A DNA stretch of 64,000 nucleotides, from contig JAUCBJ010004634.1 in the NCBI GenBank assembly GCA_032718475.1, forward strand, positions 150,609-214,608, in the 5' to 3' direction. Positions 1 through 11,140 of this stretch are shown piece after piece. Both the position numbers and the translations under genes were made by a program. The first letter of the stretch is position 1. Each line of letters begins with the position of its first letter. Source of the DNA: Nemertoderma westbladi. Lineage: Eukaryota > Xenacoelomorpha > Nemertodermatida > Nemertodermatidae. Below the pieces are notes generated by a model. That model saw nothing but the letters and a program-made list of their open reading frames with translations. It did no database searches and had not been told where the DNA came from.

Positions 1-1978
1 CTAGTACCTTGTTTTACGACGCATTCTGCCGACTGGTACCTCGTTTTACAACGCATTCAGCGACTAGTACCTCGTTTTACGACGCATTCTGCCGACTGGT
101 ACCTCGTTTTACCACGCATTCAGCGACTAGTTCCTCGTTTTACGACGCATTCAGCGCCTAGTACCTCGTTTTACGATGCATTCTGCCGACTAGTACCTCG
201 TTTTACGACGCATTCTGCCGACTGGTACCTCGTTTTACGACGCATTCTGCGACTGGTACCTCATTTTACGACGCATTCTGCGACTGGTACCTCGTTTTAC
301 GACGCATTCTGCCGACTAGTACCTCGTTTTACGACCCATTCTGCGACTGGTACCTCGTTTTACGACGCATTCTGCCGACTAGTACCTCGTTTTACGACGC
401 ATTCAGCGACTGGTACCTCGTTTTACGACGCATTCTGCCGACTAGTACCTCGTTTTACGACGCATTCTGCCGACTGGTACCTCGTTTTACAACGCATTCA
501 GCGACTGGTACCTCGTTTTACGACGCATTCTGCGACTAGTACCTCGTTTTACGACGCATTCTGCCGACTAGTACCTCGTTTTACGACGCATTCAGCGACT
601 GGTACCTCGTTTTACAACGCATTCAGCGACTGGTACCTCGTTTTACGACGCATTCTGCGACTAGTACCTCGTTTTACGACGCATTCTGCCGACTAGTACC
701 TCGTTTTACGACGCATTCTGCCGACTGGTACCTCGTTTTACAACGCATTCAGCGACTAGTACCTCGTTTTACGACGCATTCTGCCGACTGGTACCTCGTT
801 TTACGACGCATTCAGCGACTAGTACCTCGTTTTACGACGCATTCAGCGCCTAGTACCTCGTTTTACGATGCATTCTGCCGACTAGTACCTCGTTTTACGA
901 CGCATTCTGCCGACTGGTACCTCGTTTTACGACGCATTCTGCGACTGGTACCTCATTTTACGACGCATTCTGCGACTGGTACCTCGTTTTACGACGCATT
1001 CTGCCGACTAGTACCTCGTTTTACGACCCATTCTGCGACTGGTACCTCGTTTTACGACGCATTCTGCCGACTAGTACCTCGTTTTACGACGCATTCAGCG
1101 ACTGGTACCTCGTTTTACGACGCATTCTGCCGACTAGTACCTCGTTTTACGACGCATTCTGCCGACTGGTACCTCGTTTTACAACGCATTCAGCGACTGG
1201 TACCTCGTTTTACGACGCATTCTGCGACTAGTACCTCGTTTTACGACGCATTCTGCCGACTAGTACCTCGTTTTACGACGCATTCAGCGACTGGTACCTC
1301 GTTTTACGACGCATTCTGCGACTGGTACCTCATTTTACGACGCATTCTGCGACTGGTACCTCGTTTTACGACGCATTCTGCCGACTAGTACCTCGTTTTA
1401 CGACGCATTCAGCGACTGGTACCTCGTTTTACGACGCATTCTGCCGACTAGTACCTCGTTTTACGACGCATTCTGCCGACTGGTACCTCGTTTTACAACG
1501 CATTCAGCGACTGGTACCTCGTTTTACGACGCATTCTGCGACTAGTACCTCGTTTTACGACGCATTCTGCCGACTAGTACCTCGTTTTACGACGCATTCA
1601 GCGACTGGTACCTCGTTTTACGACGCATTCTGCGACTGGTACCTCATTTTACGACGCATTCTGCGACTGGTACCTCGTTTTACGACGCATTCAGCGACTG
1701 GTACCTCGTTTTACGACGCATTCTGCCGACTAGTACCTCGTTTTACGACGCATTCTGCCGACTGGTACCTCGTTTTACAACGCATTCAGCGACTGGTACC
1801 TCGTTTTACGGCGCATTCTGCGACTAGTACCTCGTTTTACGACGCATTCTGCCGACTAGTACCTCGTTTTACGACGCATTCAGCGACTGGTACCTCGTTT
1901 TACAACGCATTCAGCGACTGGTACCTCGTTTTACGACGCATTCTGCGACTGGTACCTCGTTTTACGACGCATTCTGCA
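1..1978. repeat. Satellite array of 31/32-bp units, about 63 copies
   Basis: Head-to-tail units share the core GGTACCTCGTTTTACG followed by ACGCATTC. Units are 31 or 32 bp because the junction is TGCGAC, TGCCGAC or AGCGAC. Each unit begins with either ACTGGTACC or ACTAGTACC, giving two interleaved classes. The array continues off the left edge and ends at about 1978 in TCTGCAG. Rare variants recur at fixed distance: GCGCCTAG at 154 and 846, TCATTTT at 261 and 953, GACCCA at 333 and 1025. All three pairs are 692 bp apart, so 22-unit blocks were duplicated. Later TCATTTT copies at 1330 and 1644 show shorter 10-12 unit duplications. The unit is not a multiple of three and no long reading frame crosses it, so it is not coding. 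Confidence 0.97.
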
Positions 1979-2612
1979 GTCGTTTTTGATATTTTGACTT
2001 TTTCAACCTAAATGTAATAAAGAATATAAATAATTCTTAAACAGTAATAATAATTTGACAGTCATAATTGTTTTTGGTAGGTATGGCAACTAGCTCCTTT
2101 TGAAACTAACCCGCCGAAATAACTTTATTTTATTTTACAGTTTTTATTTTATTTTTGACACTCCAAACAACATAATTACATTTTCAGTGCGAGACCTGCA
2201 TCCAAAAATTATAGCCAATATAACTTCTTTTGATATTTAAACTTAAACGGACAATAATATTGATGAATTATTTTTTTTTTGAGTTTATTTATTTTATTAC
2301 ATACGTTTAGTATTTTTATATTACTGTTGTCTATTTATTCTCGATAATAAATGTGATAATTCCGATTTTGTGCTTTTGGGTTGTTGATTTTTTGTTCGAA
2401 TTGCAGATATAATACCATAAACTTATGACGTATCTACCAGCTTTAGCCCCTGAGTGCTCTTTCATTTCCCTTTAACTCCACTGACAAATACCTGCGGCCA
2501 GGGTTTTTTGGTAATTTTTTCAAAATTAACATGTCAATATTTAAAACATTTAATATATTGGAAAAATTTAAGTAGTACCAATAAAGGTAAAGTGCAGCTA
2601 GTGGCTGTACAT
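1979..2612. other. AT-rich spacer, no gene seen
   Basis: AT-rich sequence with homopolymer runs. I found no long reading frame, no RNA gene and no clear repeat. The last 8 bases (2605-2612, CTGTACAT) are the left target duplication of the next element. Confidence 0.6.
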
Positions 2613-3420
2613 CAGGGTTGTTTGATTTAAATCATTTGGTTTAAATCACATATAAAAATCAAAAATATCAAAATTTTTTTATTTTTTTTAATATCATGAA
2701 TTTTATCAACCATGCTTTAAGGCCAGGAGAAACATTGCATTATTGATTATTAATAAATGATTCAAATTCTAAAAGTTGTAGTTTGTAGTCCTATTCATTG
2801 TGTTTGATTATTTGATCTATTCGAATATTTAAGAAGGTACATTGTAGTTTTTTAACGGGGAATCAGACTTTTCGGGATTTCCGTGATCGGGACCGGGATT
2901 AGCACTCTTAGGATCCCGTTTTTCGGGATCGGGATTAGCACTCTTAGGATCCCGTTTTTCGGATTGGGATAGCAAATTTTCGGGATCGGGATTGCAATTT
3001 CTGAAATTTGGATTAAATTCCTTAAAGTTCATAGTATATGAGGCCGGTTTTGGGTAACACTCACTTTATCTTACACTTCTGAAAGGTCTGCTAAAATTAT
3101 ATATAGGCATAATCAAAACATTCCTGTTCTCGTTCTGCTGGAACAATTTTTTAGATATTCAACAAATTTACTTAATTATATCCTTATATATACTTTGGGA
3201 TCCCGTTCCAAAACAGTCGGGATCGGGACTGGGATTGGATTCATCACTGGGATCCCTGTTTTTCGGGATCGGGTTCGGGATCCCGTTTAAACATTCGTGC
3301 ATTGATGAAGCCAGAAGTGAAGAACAATGTTCTCATATAAAATCTGATTTAACTAAAAAATCTGATTTAAATAAAAAAAATCGTATTTTTTTTTTAAAAT
3401 CACGATTTTTATCAACTCTG
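2613..3420. mobile_element. Non-autonomous hAT-like element with GATCGGGA repeats
   Basis: The left end reads CAGGGTTGTTTGATTTAAAT. The right end, on the other strand, reads CAGAGTTGATAAAAATC. Both fit hAT-type termini starting CAG. Flanking 8-mers are CTGTACAT (2605-2612) and TTGTACAT (3421-3428), 7 of 8 identical, as expected for an aged hAT 8-bp target duplication. The interior has ATTTAAATC-rich subterminal sequence and two blocks rich in GGGATCGGGAT/GGATCCCG (2850-2990 and 3195-3290). The first contains a 36-bp tandem unit. The 67-aa minus-strand frame over this block is repeat translation. No transposase is present. hAT assignment rests on the ends and TSD length only. Confidence 0.65.
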
Positions 3421-3955
3421 TTGTACATGCTAACCAAAACAATAAATAAAAATTAACTGAACACAGTTTAATTAATTAAAGTTAATAAACAATATTGTAC
3501 CACAGTCAATATTATTATAACAATGTCAAACAGCACTGAAACAACCTAGAACGGGGTTTAAAAACTAATATAATGAATTTAGGCTAATTAAGATCTTCTG
3601 AAATTTATAAATTCTGTTTTTTAGAAATCACTAATTGTTATCCATCTGATATTATATGCATTTCTATGGTTATTTATTTTTTTGTATGTGATGTTATATA
3701 ATTATTTACATTGTTATCGTTTAAGTTGCTGCTCTAGTATGCGCGGTGGTTTGTTATTGTTCTATTTCGACGACATTTTTCCCCTGGTACTCAAATGATT
3801 ATGGTTGTTGTCCCTCGAACATAATATGTACTAACTGTATTATGGTGCTTCTTGTATTTACCTAATATAATTTATGGTTTATGGTAACTCTTATATTTGT
3901 AGTAAAATGTGTTCATATATCAATATAATTATATATTTTATAATTGTATATTTTT
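3421..3955. other. AT-rich spacer, no gene seen
   Basis: Low-complexity AT-rich sequence leading to the 3' junction of the LINE. No supported feature. Confidence 0.6.
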
Positions 3956-3968
3956 ATTTTTATAATAC

Positions 3969-6900
3969 TACTAGGATCGGCATGCTGCATTGCAGCTGCA
4001 TTTTTAAGAATGCTGTGCCGGCTTGTCAACAAAATTGCACCGCCACAACTCCCTATCACCCATGACATTTGCTAGATCATCCGCATCTTTAAGGCCAGTG
4101 TCCTTTAAGATGCGTCTCAAGAAAGTCATGGGTGGTCCACCATGCTTATTCACTCCATGAGGCTGCCAAAGTACAAGATTATGCACTGGCTGGTCCTCAC
4201 GGCGAAAGCAATGTCCTGCAAAGCGGAGGCGATTTTGTTCTAGTGTCAAGCTTGGGGGAACCAATGAGACACCTCCAATGTTATATAGTGTCTGGTTGGA
4301 GATGTGTGCATTGTACTTGACACAATGTACCCGGCGTAGCATTCTTGTGAATGTGCCATCCAGAGATTTGGTGTCCTCAGCAGTTAGAGCCCAGCATGGA
4401 CTCCCGTAGAGGAGTACTGGAACTACTGCTGCTCTAAATAATCGGACCTTAAGTTTCCGATTAATTCTAGGTGACTTCCAAATCCTGGAAAGCCTATTCA
4501 AGGCTGCCCATGCCTTTCCCTTACGTATTCGAAGGTCCTCACCTGACTTCCGGATCCATGATCCCAGGTAACAGAAGTCGTCCACATGCTCAAGCATACC
4601 ATCCTTTGAGCTTATGCTCATCCGATCAGAGACTTGCTGAGGACTTTCAAAGTTAACTGTCAGAATTTTGGTCTTTCTGGAGTTAATAAAAAGACCAACA
4701 CTAGAAGCAGCATGTTCTAATGAGCTGAGGAGCCGCTGGGCTCCCTCTAATGATTCTGAGAGTACTCCTAAGTCATCAGCAAAGTCTAGATCAGTTAGGT
4801 ACTTGGCAGGATTTCCTCGACTTCTGGAGCCAGTAGGTGGAGTTATCATCACCCCATCATCATTATGATGATCTAAGGACATGCGTAGAACATAGTCAAC
4901 CACAATAATGAACAAGAATGGTGCAAGTGTGTCTCCTTGGAGGACGCCCCATAACACTTCAAATGGTTCTGTGTCACCGTCAACAGTAGACACAAATGTT
5001 GTCGAACCATCGTATACTGATCTGATTGCTGCAATAATTTCATCAGGAATCCCATATAATGAAAGTATGCTGAACATACGTGAGCGAGAGACTGAATCAA
5101 AGGCCTTGAAGAAGTCAACAAAGATAACAGCCAGATGCCTGTCTTTCTTTTTTGATAACTCTTCAATTATCCTTCTAAGTGCCAAAATGGGCTCCATGGT
5201 CCCACGACCTTTACGGAACCCATTCTGATTTCCACGTAGCAGTCTCTCAATGGGATCCCTGATGCGATTTAATAGAATTCTATTGTATAGTTTTGCAGCA
5301 ATCGAGATCAATGAGATTCCCCGAAAAGAACCATAGAGTGTTAGGTTGCCCTTCTTGGGAACTGGCACCAACTTATTTGTTTTCATTTCTTGTGGGACTC
5401 TTGTTGTACGGTACATGTCTACTATGATGGGATAGATGAGCTTTAAACACTCAGGTATTTTAAAGACCTCAGGGGGAACACCATCTACTCCACTGGCACG
5501 ATTGGTCTTAATGCTCTTTGCAGCAGCCTTCACTTCTGCAAAGGAGATATCGCCAATGGGAATATCTGGGAGTACAGACTCAGACACTTTTACTTCTATA
5601 AAGTTATCAGGCAATATCCTGTCATTATTGAGGAGCTTTTCAAAGTGGGCTTTCCAACCATTGAGGCGATCGGCTGGTGATTCAGCCTTAACCTTGGTGG
5701 TTGGTTGGCTTTTCCGCCCAGTAAGCAGATTGATCGATTTCCATGCCTGGGATGATTGCCTGCTGTCGTCAGCATCATTGATGGCATCAACCTGTTGGTT
5801 TATTAGCTCCTGTAGATTAACAGAGTACTGCCTGTTCAGGGACCTAGATGCAGCTTTAACTGCATTCTTGGCCGCTGTAGTCTGTTTGAGTCGGGACTCT
5901 TTCTGCGCCTTATGAAGGTCATTTCGGCACTTCTGAATTTTGTTGTCAGTCCAGGGGGCCCTTTTCCTGTTTCGAGGGTATACAGGAACTGTTTCTGCAG
6001 CTGCTAACTTAACTGCTTCTGTAAAGGCAGTATAGCCCTCACAGTGATCTGCCGCCTCAGAGGCAAGAGCCTCATACCTGTTGCTCAGCTGTAGTGTGAA
6101 GCTGGATCTCACACTTGGCTGTTGCAACAGAGAGGACCAGTCATGCCGTGGCAAGGCAGATTTCGTTGTTCTGCTAGCACGCAGACTAAGTCTTACCTTG
6201 GCCACAATAAGGCGGTGATCACTGGAGAAGGGTCGAAGTGTAAATGCATTACAGTCTTGTATAGAGCTCCTGTATTTCCTACGAAACAGAATATGGTCTA
6301 TCTGGGACTTGTGACCACTGGGTCCACTATGAGTCCATAGCTTTCCAGTTCGCTTCTTGAACTGGGTTCCAGCCGAAAACAATCCATTTCCAGAGATAAA
6401 ATCCTGAAGATGGACAGAATTTCGGTTAACACTATTGCTATAGACCCAGGGCGATGTAGGTGATTGATGCAGACTTGCATTAAAGTCTCCCAGGAATGTT
6501 AAGAATGCATGCTGATCCACTCCATCAGTTGCTGCTTGTAGATTGTGGTAGAAATTTTCCACCTCCTCTACAGGGGCAACACTAGTTGGAGAGTAGCACA
6601 CAATCAGAACCACCTTAGGAAACTTCTTAGCCAGTCTTCCAGAACATGAGAAGTGGCAACGGATGATGCGGTTAGAGATTTGGTCTATTTTGTCCAATGC
6701 TGCATGTGCAGTTGGATTCATCAATAGACCAATTCCACCATTGCCACTATCATCTGCTGACGCGAGGGCGAGTCGCCAACCGCCCCCCATGTCCTTAATC
6801 AGAACCTCATCAGTCTGTCCAGTCTGCATTCGGTGCTCTTGAACACCCACTGCGCTAAGAGAAAGCTTATCTGCCAAGGCAGTCAGCTCACCTTGTCGCA

Positions 6901-7717
6901 TTGGGGACCCGAGTGTTAGGGTGTTTACTGAGGCTAGTCTAGTGACTTGCCTCAGATTCACCAATGGCTTTGTTGGTCGGGGTGGAACATGAGAGTAGCC
7001 TCCAACTCCAGAATCCCTCTCCCCATCACAATCTGGCCTCCCTGGTGACCCAGGGTTTGGGCCAGAAAGGTCATCAGGAAAGGGACTCAAAGAATTGTTG
7101 GCTGCTCTCTCTCCAGTAGGGGGTGAGACAGGCAGCCGGTCAGGAGTTAACTGACGCCTGTGAGGCCGATTGTGTCCGGTAATTCCACTGGCCTCTAGTG
7201 GCCGGACCTCCGCATTGCTAATGTAATCCATAGTGGGGGTTGGGGGGTGCTTTTTTGCCGAGTCAGCTCTCGGGGCAAATACCACACCCTGGTTTGCCAT
7301 TCCACAGGGTGGGTGTCGCAATGGAGTCAGATATGAGGCCCATCACCCATATCTACTCTGGCGTACATGACCCACCATTGGCTGTTGCAGCTCATCTGCT
7401 GGGTCATGCCCTGTACCCTTGCTGCCAGGTGCAGGTCGCAGTGAAGTGCCCTCAGAGTGGACATGAGAACACTCTACTCCTAACCAGCCATTGGTAGATC
7501 ACCATCTGCCTGGTCAGGCCATATACCCCTGCAGCCAAGTATATGGGTCCTTAATCCAGGACCAAGGGCGTCCTTATCCCAGAACGAAGGGGGTCCTAGT
7601 TACAGGACCAGATTTGCCCTAGTAAGAGGGTCTATGCAGCTACAGGTGGCACCTCCTTTATGCTGCATGGAGGTGGCAAGTTTTCTTGATCAATGACCTA
7701 GAATACCTGACCTGACG
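3969..7717 (-). mobile_element. Full-length RTE-clade LINE with 13-bp target duplication
   Basis: The element is bounded by a perfect 13-bp direct repeat, ATTTTTATAATAC, at 3956-3968 and 7718-7730. Read on the minus strand it has about 396 bp of 5' leader, one long ORF and a very short 3' end. The stop codon lies only about 35 bp from the terminus, which ends in GATCC followed by a short TAG-type trinucleotide tail, not poly(A). A single EN-RT ORF, minimal 3' UTR and a simple-repeat tail are typical of the RTE clade. At 3749 bp it is full length for that clade. At least four further copies or fragments lie in this window (about 11470, 35762, 57862, 60602), two of them with the same 3' terminus. 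Confidence 0.93.
4004..7321 (-). CDS. RTE-type LINE ORF: endonuclease plus reverse transcriptase (1105 aa)
   Basis: This is an intact open frame for the retrotransposon polyprotein that nicks target DNA and copies its own RNA at the nick. Residues about 130-370 form an exonuclease-endonuclease-phosphatase (APE-type) endonuclease, with VGVQEHR, FLGDFNA, SQIDHILF and FSSDHRLIV matching catalytic blocks. Residues about 640-880 form the reverse transcriptase: FVDFFKAFDSV holds the first Asp, WGVLQGDTLAPFLF the central block, and FADD the catalytic pair near 848. The C-terminal region has RFAGHCFRR and LWQPHG, common in RTE-like proteins. No ORF1 is visible. There are no internal stops or frameshifts, and flanking target duplications are perfect, so the copy may still be competent. 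The first roughly 100 residues are poorly conserved in appearance, so the true start could be downstream of 7321. Confidence 0.93.
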   Translation of the reverse strand: MRHPPCGMANQGVVFAPRADSAKKHPPTPTMDYISNAEVRPLEASGITGHNRPHRRQLTPDRLPVSPPTGERAANNSLSPFPDDLSGPNPGSPGRPDCDGERDSGVGGYSHVPPRPTKPLVNLRQVTRLASVNTLTLGSPMRQGELTALADKLSLSAVGVQEHRMQTGQTDEVLIKDMGGGWRLALASADDSGNGGIGLLMNPTAHAALDKIDQISNRIIRCHFSCSGRLAKKFPKVVLIVCYSPTSVAPVEEVENFYHNLQAATDGVDQHAFLTFLGDFNASLHQSPTSPWVYSNSVNRNSVHLQDFISGNGLFSAGTQFKKRTGKLWTHSGPSGHKSQIDHILFRRKYRSSIQDCNAFTLRPFSSDHRLIVAKVRLSLRASRTTKSALPRHDWSSLLQQPSVRSSFTLQLSNRYEALASEAADHCEGYTAFTEAVKLAAAETVPVYPRNRKRAPWTDNKIQKCRNDLHKAQKESRLKQTTAAKNAVKAASRSLNRQYSVNLQELINQQVDAINDADDSRQSSQAWKSINLLTGRKSQPTTKVKAESPADRLNGWKAHFEKLLNNDRILPDNFIEVKVSESVLPDIPIGDISFAEVKAAAKSIKTNRASGVDGVPPEVFKIPECLKLIYPIIVDMYRTTRVPQEMKTNKLVPVPKKGNLTLYGSFRGISLISIAAKLYNRILLNRIRDPIERLLRGNQNGFRKGRGTMEPILALRRIIEELSKKKDRHLAVIFVDFFKAFDSVSRSRMFSILSLYGIPDEIIAAIRSVYDGSTTFVSTVDGDTEPFEVLWGVLQGDTLAPFLFIIVVDYVLRMSLDHHNDDGVMITPPTGSRSRGNPAKYLTDLDFADDLGVLSESLEGAQRLLSSLEHAASSVGLFINSRKTKILTVNFESPQQVSDRMSISSKDGMLEHVDDFCYLGSWIRKSGEDLRIRKGKAWAALNRLSRIWKSPRINRKLKVRLFRAAVVPVLLYGSPCWALTAEDTKSLDGTFTRMLRRVHCVKYNAHISNQTLYNIGGVSLVPPSLTLEQNRLRFAGHCFRREDQPVHNLVLWQPHGVNKHGGPPMTFLRRILKDTGLKDADDLANVMGDRELWRCNFVDKPAQHS

Positions 7718-7730
7718 ATTTTTATAATAC

Positions 7731-8977
7731 GGGTGGACTGAAAGACATACAGACGCAGACCCACATCTGAACACGCACAAGTCATTGTTACCATAAATTG
7801 CAACCTCAAAGTATTGTGATTTACAAAGTTAAAAAATTCATAAAGTTGTCCCCCAACTGGAATCCCTTAAGCCTGTTGACCCCTATTGGGAACATGATTG
7901 TTCTCTATGACCTAAATATACATTTTTACTTTTTCCACTGAAAATCGACTATTTAGCATCCAATTAACTAGTTTATACCAGAAAAATAATTTTCCACTGC
8001 CTAAAAATTATTCAGGATTGTATGGTTAAAAAGGGAAAGGCAAGAGAGGGGGAGCCTTCGGGTTGCCTCTGGTTTTTGTGATCAATTTAAACGATATTTT
8101 TTACTAGCTTCCTTAATACCCTTCCTTGCAAGCCTCACCATATCAATTGACATAGCTGTTAATAAAACGCGCTTTCATAAACAAGTATTTGACTTTGACA
8201 GCTGCATGTTTTCATATTAAAGTAATAATTGTAGTATTATAAACAAAAACTGCAATTGTAATATTATTATTTTACAACAGTTTACTAAAATAAAGTCTAT
8301 AAGCACAACTTTAGATAATTACACCATGGGAGTGAAGCTGCCATAATAAATCAAATGAATCACTGCAGTAATATAATTGATATAACTAAATGGGCCTATC
8401 CTACAATCTACGGTATATTTATAGGTTGTAAAACGGGAATAATTAAGGTCGGAAAATGTCGCTCCAATGGAAAATAGTTTACGAACACAAAAATATAGAA
8501 AATAAATAACTAATACATAACAGTTCGAAGCCAAAACAATTCGAAGCCATTCTCAAGTAATAAAGAAATACATATTTAATTACCGAACTAATTATTATAA
8601 TTACTCCTGTTAGGCACTGTGTGAGAGGCAACATAAAACAAATTGCAGTAGTTTTGTTTTCGTTGACTTAGTCTGCACATCGATAGTTTCCAGTCTGCAC
8701 ATCGATAGTTCCCTAAACGAGTTACCAACCAGAGCAAAGGAAGTATTTGTTTTATCATTTTGGCAGGGAATATCAGGCATATCACCATTCAGATTTGGCT
8801 ATACAAACAACCGATATTCCAATATGTCCTATTCCTATATTATATTCCAATAATCCTAATTTACAATTTATCGTCTCAATGTTACATTATCAATTACACA
8901 GAACTGCAATAGACTATAAACTGTTACTTAGGTAAGGCGCTGCGCTATATAGGTTCATTCATTATTATTTAAAGCAA
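7731..8977. other. Intergenic AT-rich sequence
   Basis: No convincing gene. Short frames at 8319-8534, 8588-8788 and 8747-8935 are of random AT-rich type with no recognisable domain. Confidence 0.55.
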
Positions 8978-9117
8978 AGTTACAGTGGCACGTTATTCTA
9001 ACCAAAACAATAAACTAAAGTCAATAGCACGGGTTACAGTTTCATTTTTGCGAGTAATTAGCGACGACATTACCCTGGAGAAGTATAAATTTGATTGCGT
9101 GTCCCCCCACCGACCAC
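8978..9117 (+). mobile_element. Relic of the poly-G-containing MITE family
   Basis: The sequence beginning TTACAGTGGCACGTTATT and continuing through CCAAAACAATAAA, AGTAATTAGC and CCCTGGAGA closely follows the MITE copies at 36006-36258 and 63498-63753 (the latter inverted). Only the interior and one end are recognisable and no target duplication was found, so this is a partial copy. Confidence 0.6.
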
Positions 9118-9167
9118 CATTATCTCCGTATAATATTGCTAATTTATATTGCCAAATTAAATATTTA

Positions 9168-9191
9168 GGTGGGGGGGGGGGGGGGGGGGGG
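9168..9191. repeat. Poly-G tract
   Basis: An almost pure run of G following ATTTAGGT. Similar poly-G/poly-C runs in this window mostly sit inside transposon termini. This one lies just beyond the MITE relic but is not clearly part of it. Confidence 0.85.
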
Positions 9192-9391
9192 TACATTCCA
9201 CGAAATATTAAAAAGTATACAAGAATATAATATTGTAGAGCATCGTAAAAGGAAACACACAACTCTCGCAATTTGTTTTACATGTCTCGTAATCCTGACT
9301 GTAATATAATATTTGAAAGCTTATAAAATATTATAAATATAATTAATAAATAACTAAATATAGAATATTTATTTAAAACTGAGTGAGGTTG

Positions 9392-11140
9392 TTAGACAGC
9401 GTCGTCGGCGGACATGAGTAACGGGTTAACGTATTCGAACCCATCGAATTCCGATTGGTCGATCTTCTCTATGGCGCGGAGGTCATCGGGGGTGAGTTGG
9501 ACGGTCTCCTGGGTGAACTGGGGGTCGAAATGGGTGAGATCGGTGTCCGACTGGATGGGCGGCTGGTAGGGCGGGGCCAGCTGGCGCAGCTCGAGAAGCG
9601 GCCAATCGATGGGGCGGAAGAACGCGTGGGACTGGATGTCGTGGTAACCGGTGGTCGGGTGGCAACCCAGTCGCTCCTGCGGCTCCTTACAGAGGAAGTT
9701 CTGCAGGACGTTGGCCGCTTTAACGGCGAGAAACCGCGGGATTCGTATCGTTTTCTCGAGGATCACCTGGAATAGGTAGTCCTCGGTCTGCGTGTCGGGG
9801 TCGTTCTGTCCGACAATGTCGAACGGCGAGCGACCGACTAACATCTCGAAGGTGAGCACCCCTAACGCCCACCAATCCACCGAGAAGCCGTACTCTTCGC
9901 CGCGTAGGATCTCCGGGGCGATGTAGTTGGGCGTGCCGCAGAATGTGGACGTGGTCTCGCCCGGCCCGATGTTCTCCTTGCACATCCCGTAGTCGGTCAG
10001 CCGGACGTGTCCGTCCCGGTCCAGCAGCACGTTGTCCAGCTTGAGGTCCCGGTAGATGACTCCCTTCTCGTGGAGGAAGTTTAGCGCGCAGCTGATCTCG
10101 GCAGCGTAGAACCGCGCGTGATCCTCAGGGAGACGACGTTGCCGCTGCATGTGGTACATTAGGTCGCCGCCGTTGACGAACTCGATGACGAAGAAGAGTC
10201 GCGACGGCGTCTGGAAACAGCTGTGTAAACCGACGAGGAAGGGGTGGTTGGAAGCCGTTTCGAACACGTGTTTCTCAGTTTGAACCCAGTCTATATCTTC
10301 GTCGTCGTTTACTAACTCCTTTTTAATGACTTTCATCGCGTAAACGCGTTTCGTTTTCTTGTATTCCGCGAGGAGAACTTTCGCGTAACTTCCGCGACCG
10401 ATAACGCGGATTAATTCGAAGTCGGAGAGACCAATCCCGTGGACGGGGGCCGCGTCGGCGGAATCACCGTCGACGAAAGCCTGATTCACGAACGGTTGCG
10501 CCGCGGCGGTAGTTGCTGGCGGCAGACTGTGCGGTCGCGAGTCCGCGTTGTTGATCCGGTTTATCGCGCTGGTCGGGAGCGAGCGATGCGAGGCGCCGCC
10601 GCTGTACGTCTGGTCGCCGCACTGCGAACTCAGTTGTTTGTGGCAGCGTTTATGGACCATTAGTTTGCATTCGAGGCAACGGAATCCTTGTCTTCCGAGG
10701 CCCCAGATTCTATCTTCGCAGACGACGCATATGGCACGTTTATTGAAGCGTTTCGCGGCTAACGTGTGACCTTTTATCTTGTAGAGCATCCGCCAGCGTT
10801 TCGCCCCTCGGCGGTAAACGTTCCGGTCCTCGCCCGGACACGGTAGCCCCGGACGTTCCGGTTGTCCGGGAAACACGTGGATCACTAACTCGGCCTCTTT
10901 GTTGAGGTCGAACAGCCGGATGGCTTCGTTTAGTTCCGGTTGCGAGGAGATCGTACACGGATCGCCCTCGTCATCCACCCACTTCATCGTAAACGTTTGA
11001 TCCTCTGGAAACGAGCAGATCGATTTCATCGCGATAATCAAATCGTCGAAGGTTATGCTGTAGTTTAGTCGAGTTACGTAAATATCGCCGCTGTATGCAG
11101 CTTTGAGAGGGAAATCGGTAGGGAGATCATCAGTTGCCAT
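9392..11140 (-). CDS. Atypical protein kinase C (aPKC, PKC iota/zeta type), single exon
   Basis: Serine/threonine kinase of the Par polarity complex, which in animals binds Par6 through PB1 and phosphorylates polarity substrates at the cell cortex. The 582 residues match the family length and order. A PB1 domain spans about 18-92, with the acidic [13 protein letters not shown] segment. The pseudosubstrate is [12 protein letters not shown] at 109-120. One C1 zinc finger runs from H125 to C174. The kinase domain starts near 241, with GRGSYAKV, K270 in YAMK, D365 in YRDLKLDN and D383 in the aPKC-typical DYG. The activation loop is [15 protein letters not shown] (T399). The turn motif is QLTPDD, and the hydrophobic motif carries the acidic substitution seen in aPKCs (FDGFEYVNP). 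The frame is complete and lacks introns, which is unusual. Its GC- and CpG-rich coding sequence contrasts with the AT-rich surroundings. AATAAA lies at 9368-9373, about 20 bp past the stop. No poly(A) tract or target duplication proves retroposition. Confidence 0.96.
   Translation of the reverse strand: MATDDLPTDFPLKAAYSGDIYVTRLNYSITFDDLIIAMKSICSFPEDQTFTMKWVDDEGDPCTISSQPELNEAIRLFDLNKEAELVIHVFPGQPERPGLPCPGEDRNVYRRGAKRWRMLYKIKGHTLAAKRFNKRAICVVCEDRIWGLGRQGFRCLECKLMVHKRCHKQLSSQCGDQTYSGGASHRSLPTSAINRINNADSRPHSLPPATTAAAQPFVNQAFVDGDSADAAPVHGIGLSDFELIRVIGRGSYAKVLLAEYKKTKRVYAMKVIKKELVNDDEDIDWVQTEKHVFETASNHPFLVGLHSCFQTPSRLFFVIEFVNGGDLMYHMQRQRRLPEDHARFYAAEISCALNFLHEKGVIYRDLKLDNVLLDRDGHVRLTDYGMCKENIGPGETTSTFCGTPNYIAPEILRGEEYGFSVDWWALGVLTFEMLVGRSPFDIVGQNDPDTQTEDYLFQVILEKTIRIPRFLAVKAANVLQNFLCKEPQERLGCHPTTGYHDIQSHAFFRPIDWPLLELRQLAPPYQPPIQSDTDLTHFDPQFTQETVQLTPDDLRAIEKIDQSEFDGFEYVNPLLMSADDAV

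Noticed and set aside
1-1978. CRISPR-like array of regular repeats
   Set aside because: Repeats are directly abutting 31/32-mers without unique spacers, and the genome is clearly eukaryotic.
9392-11140. Proven processed pseudogene of aPKC
   Set aside because: No poly(A) tract or target duplication is visible and all catalytic residues and the full frame are kept, so I call it a gene.
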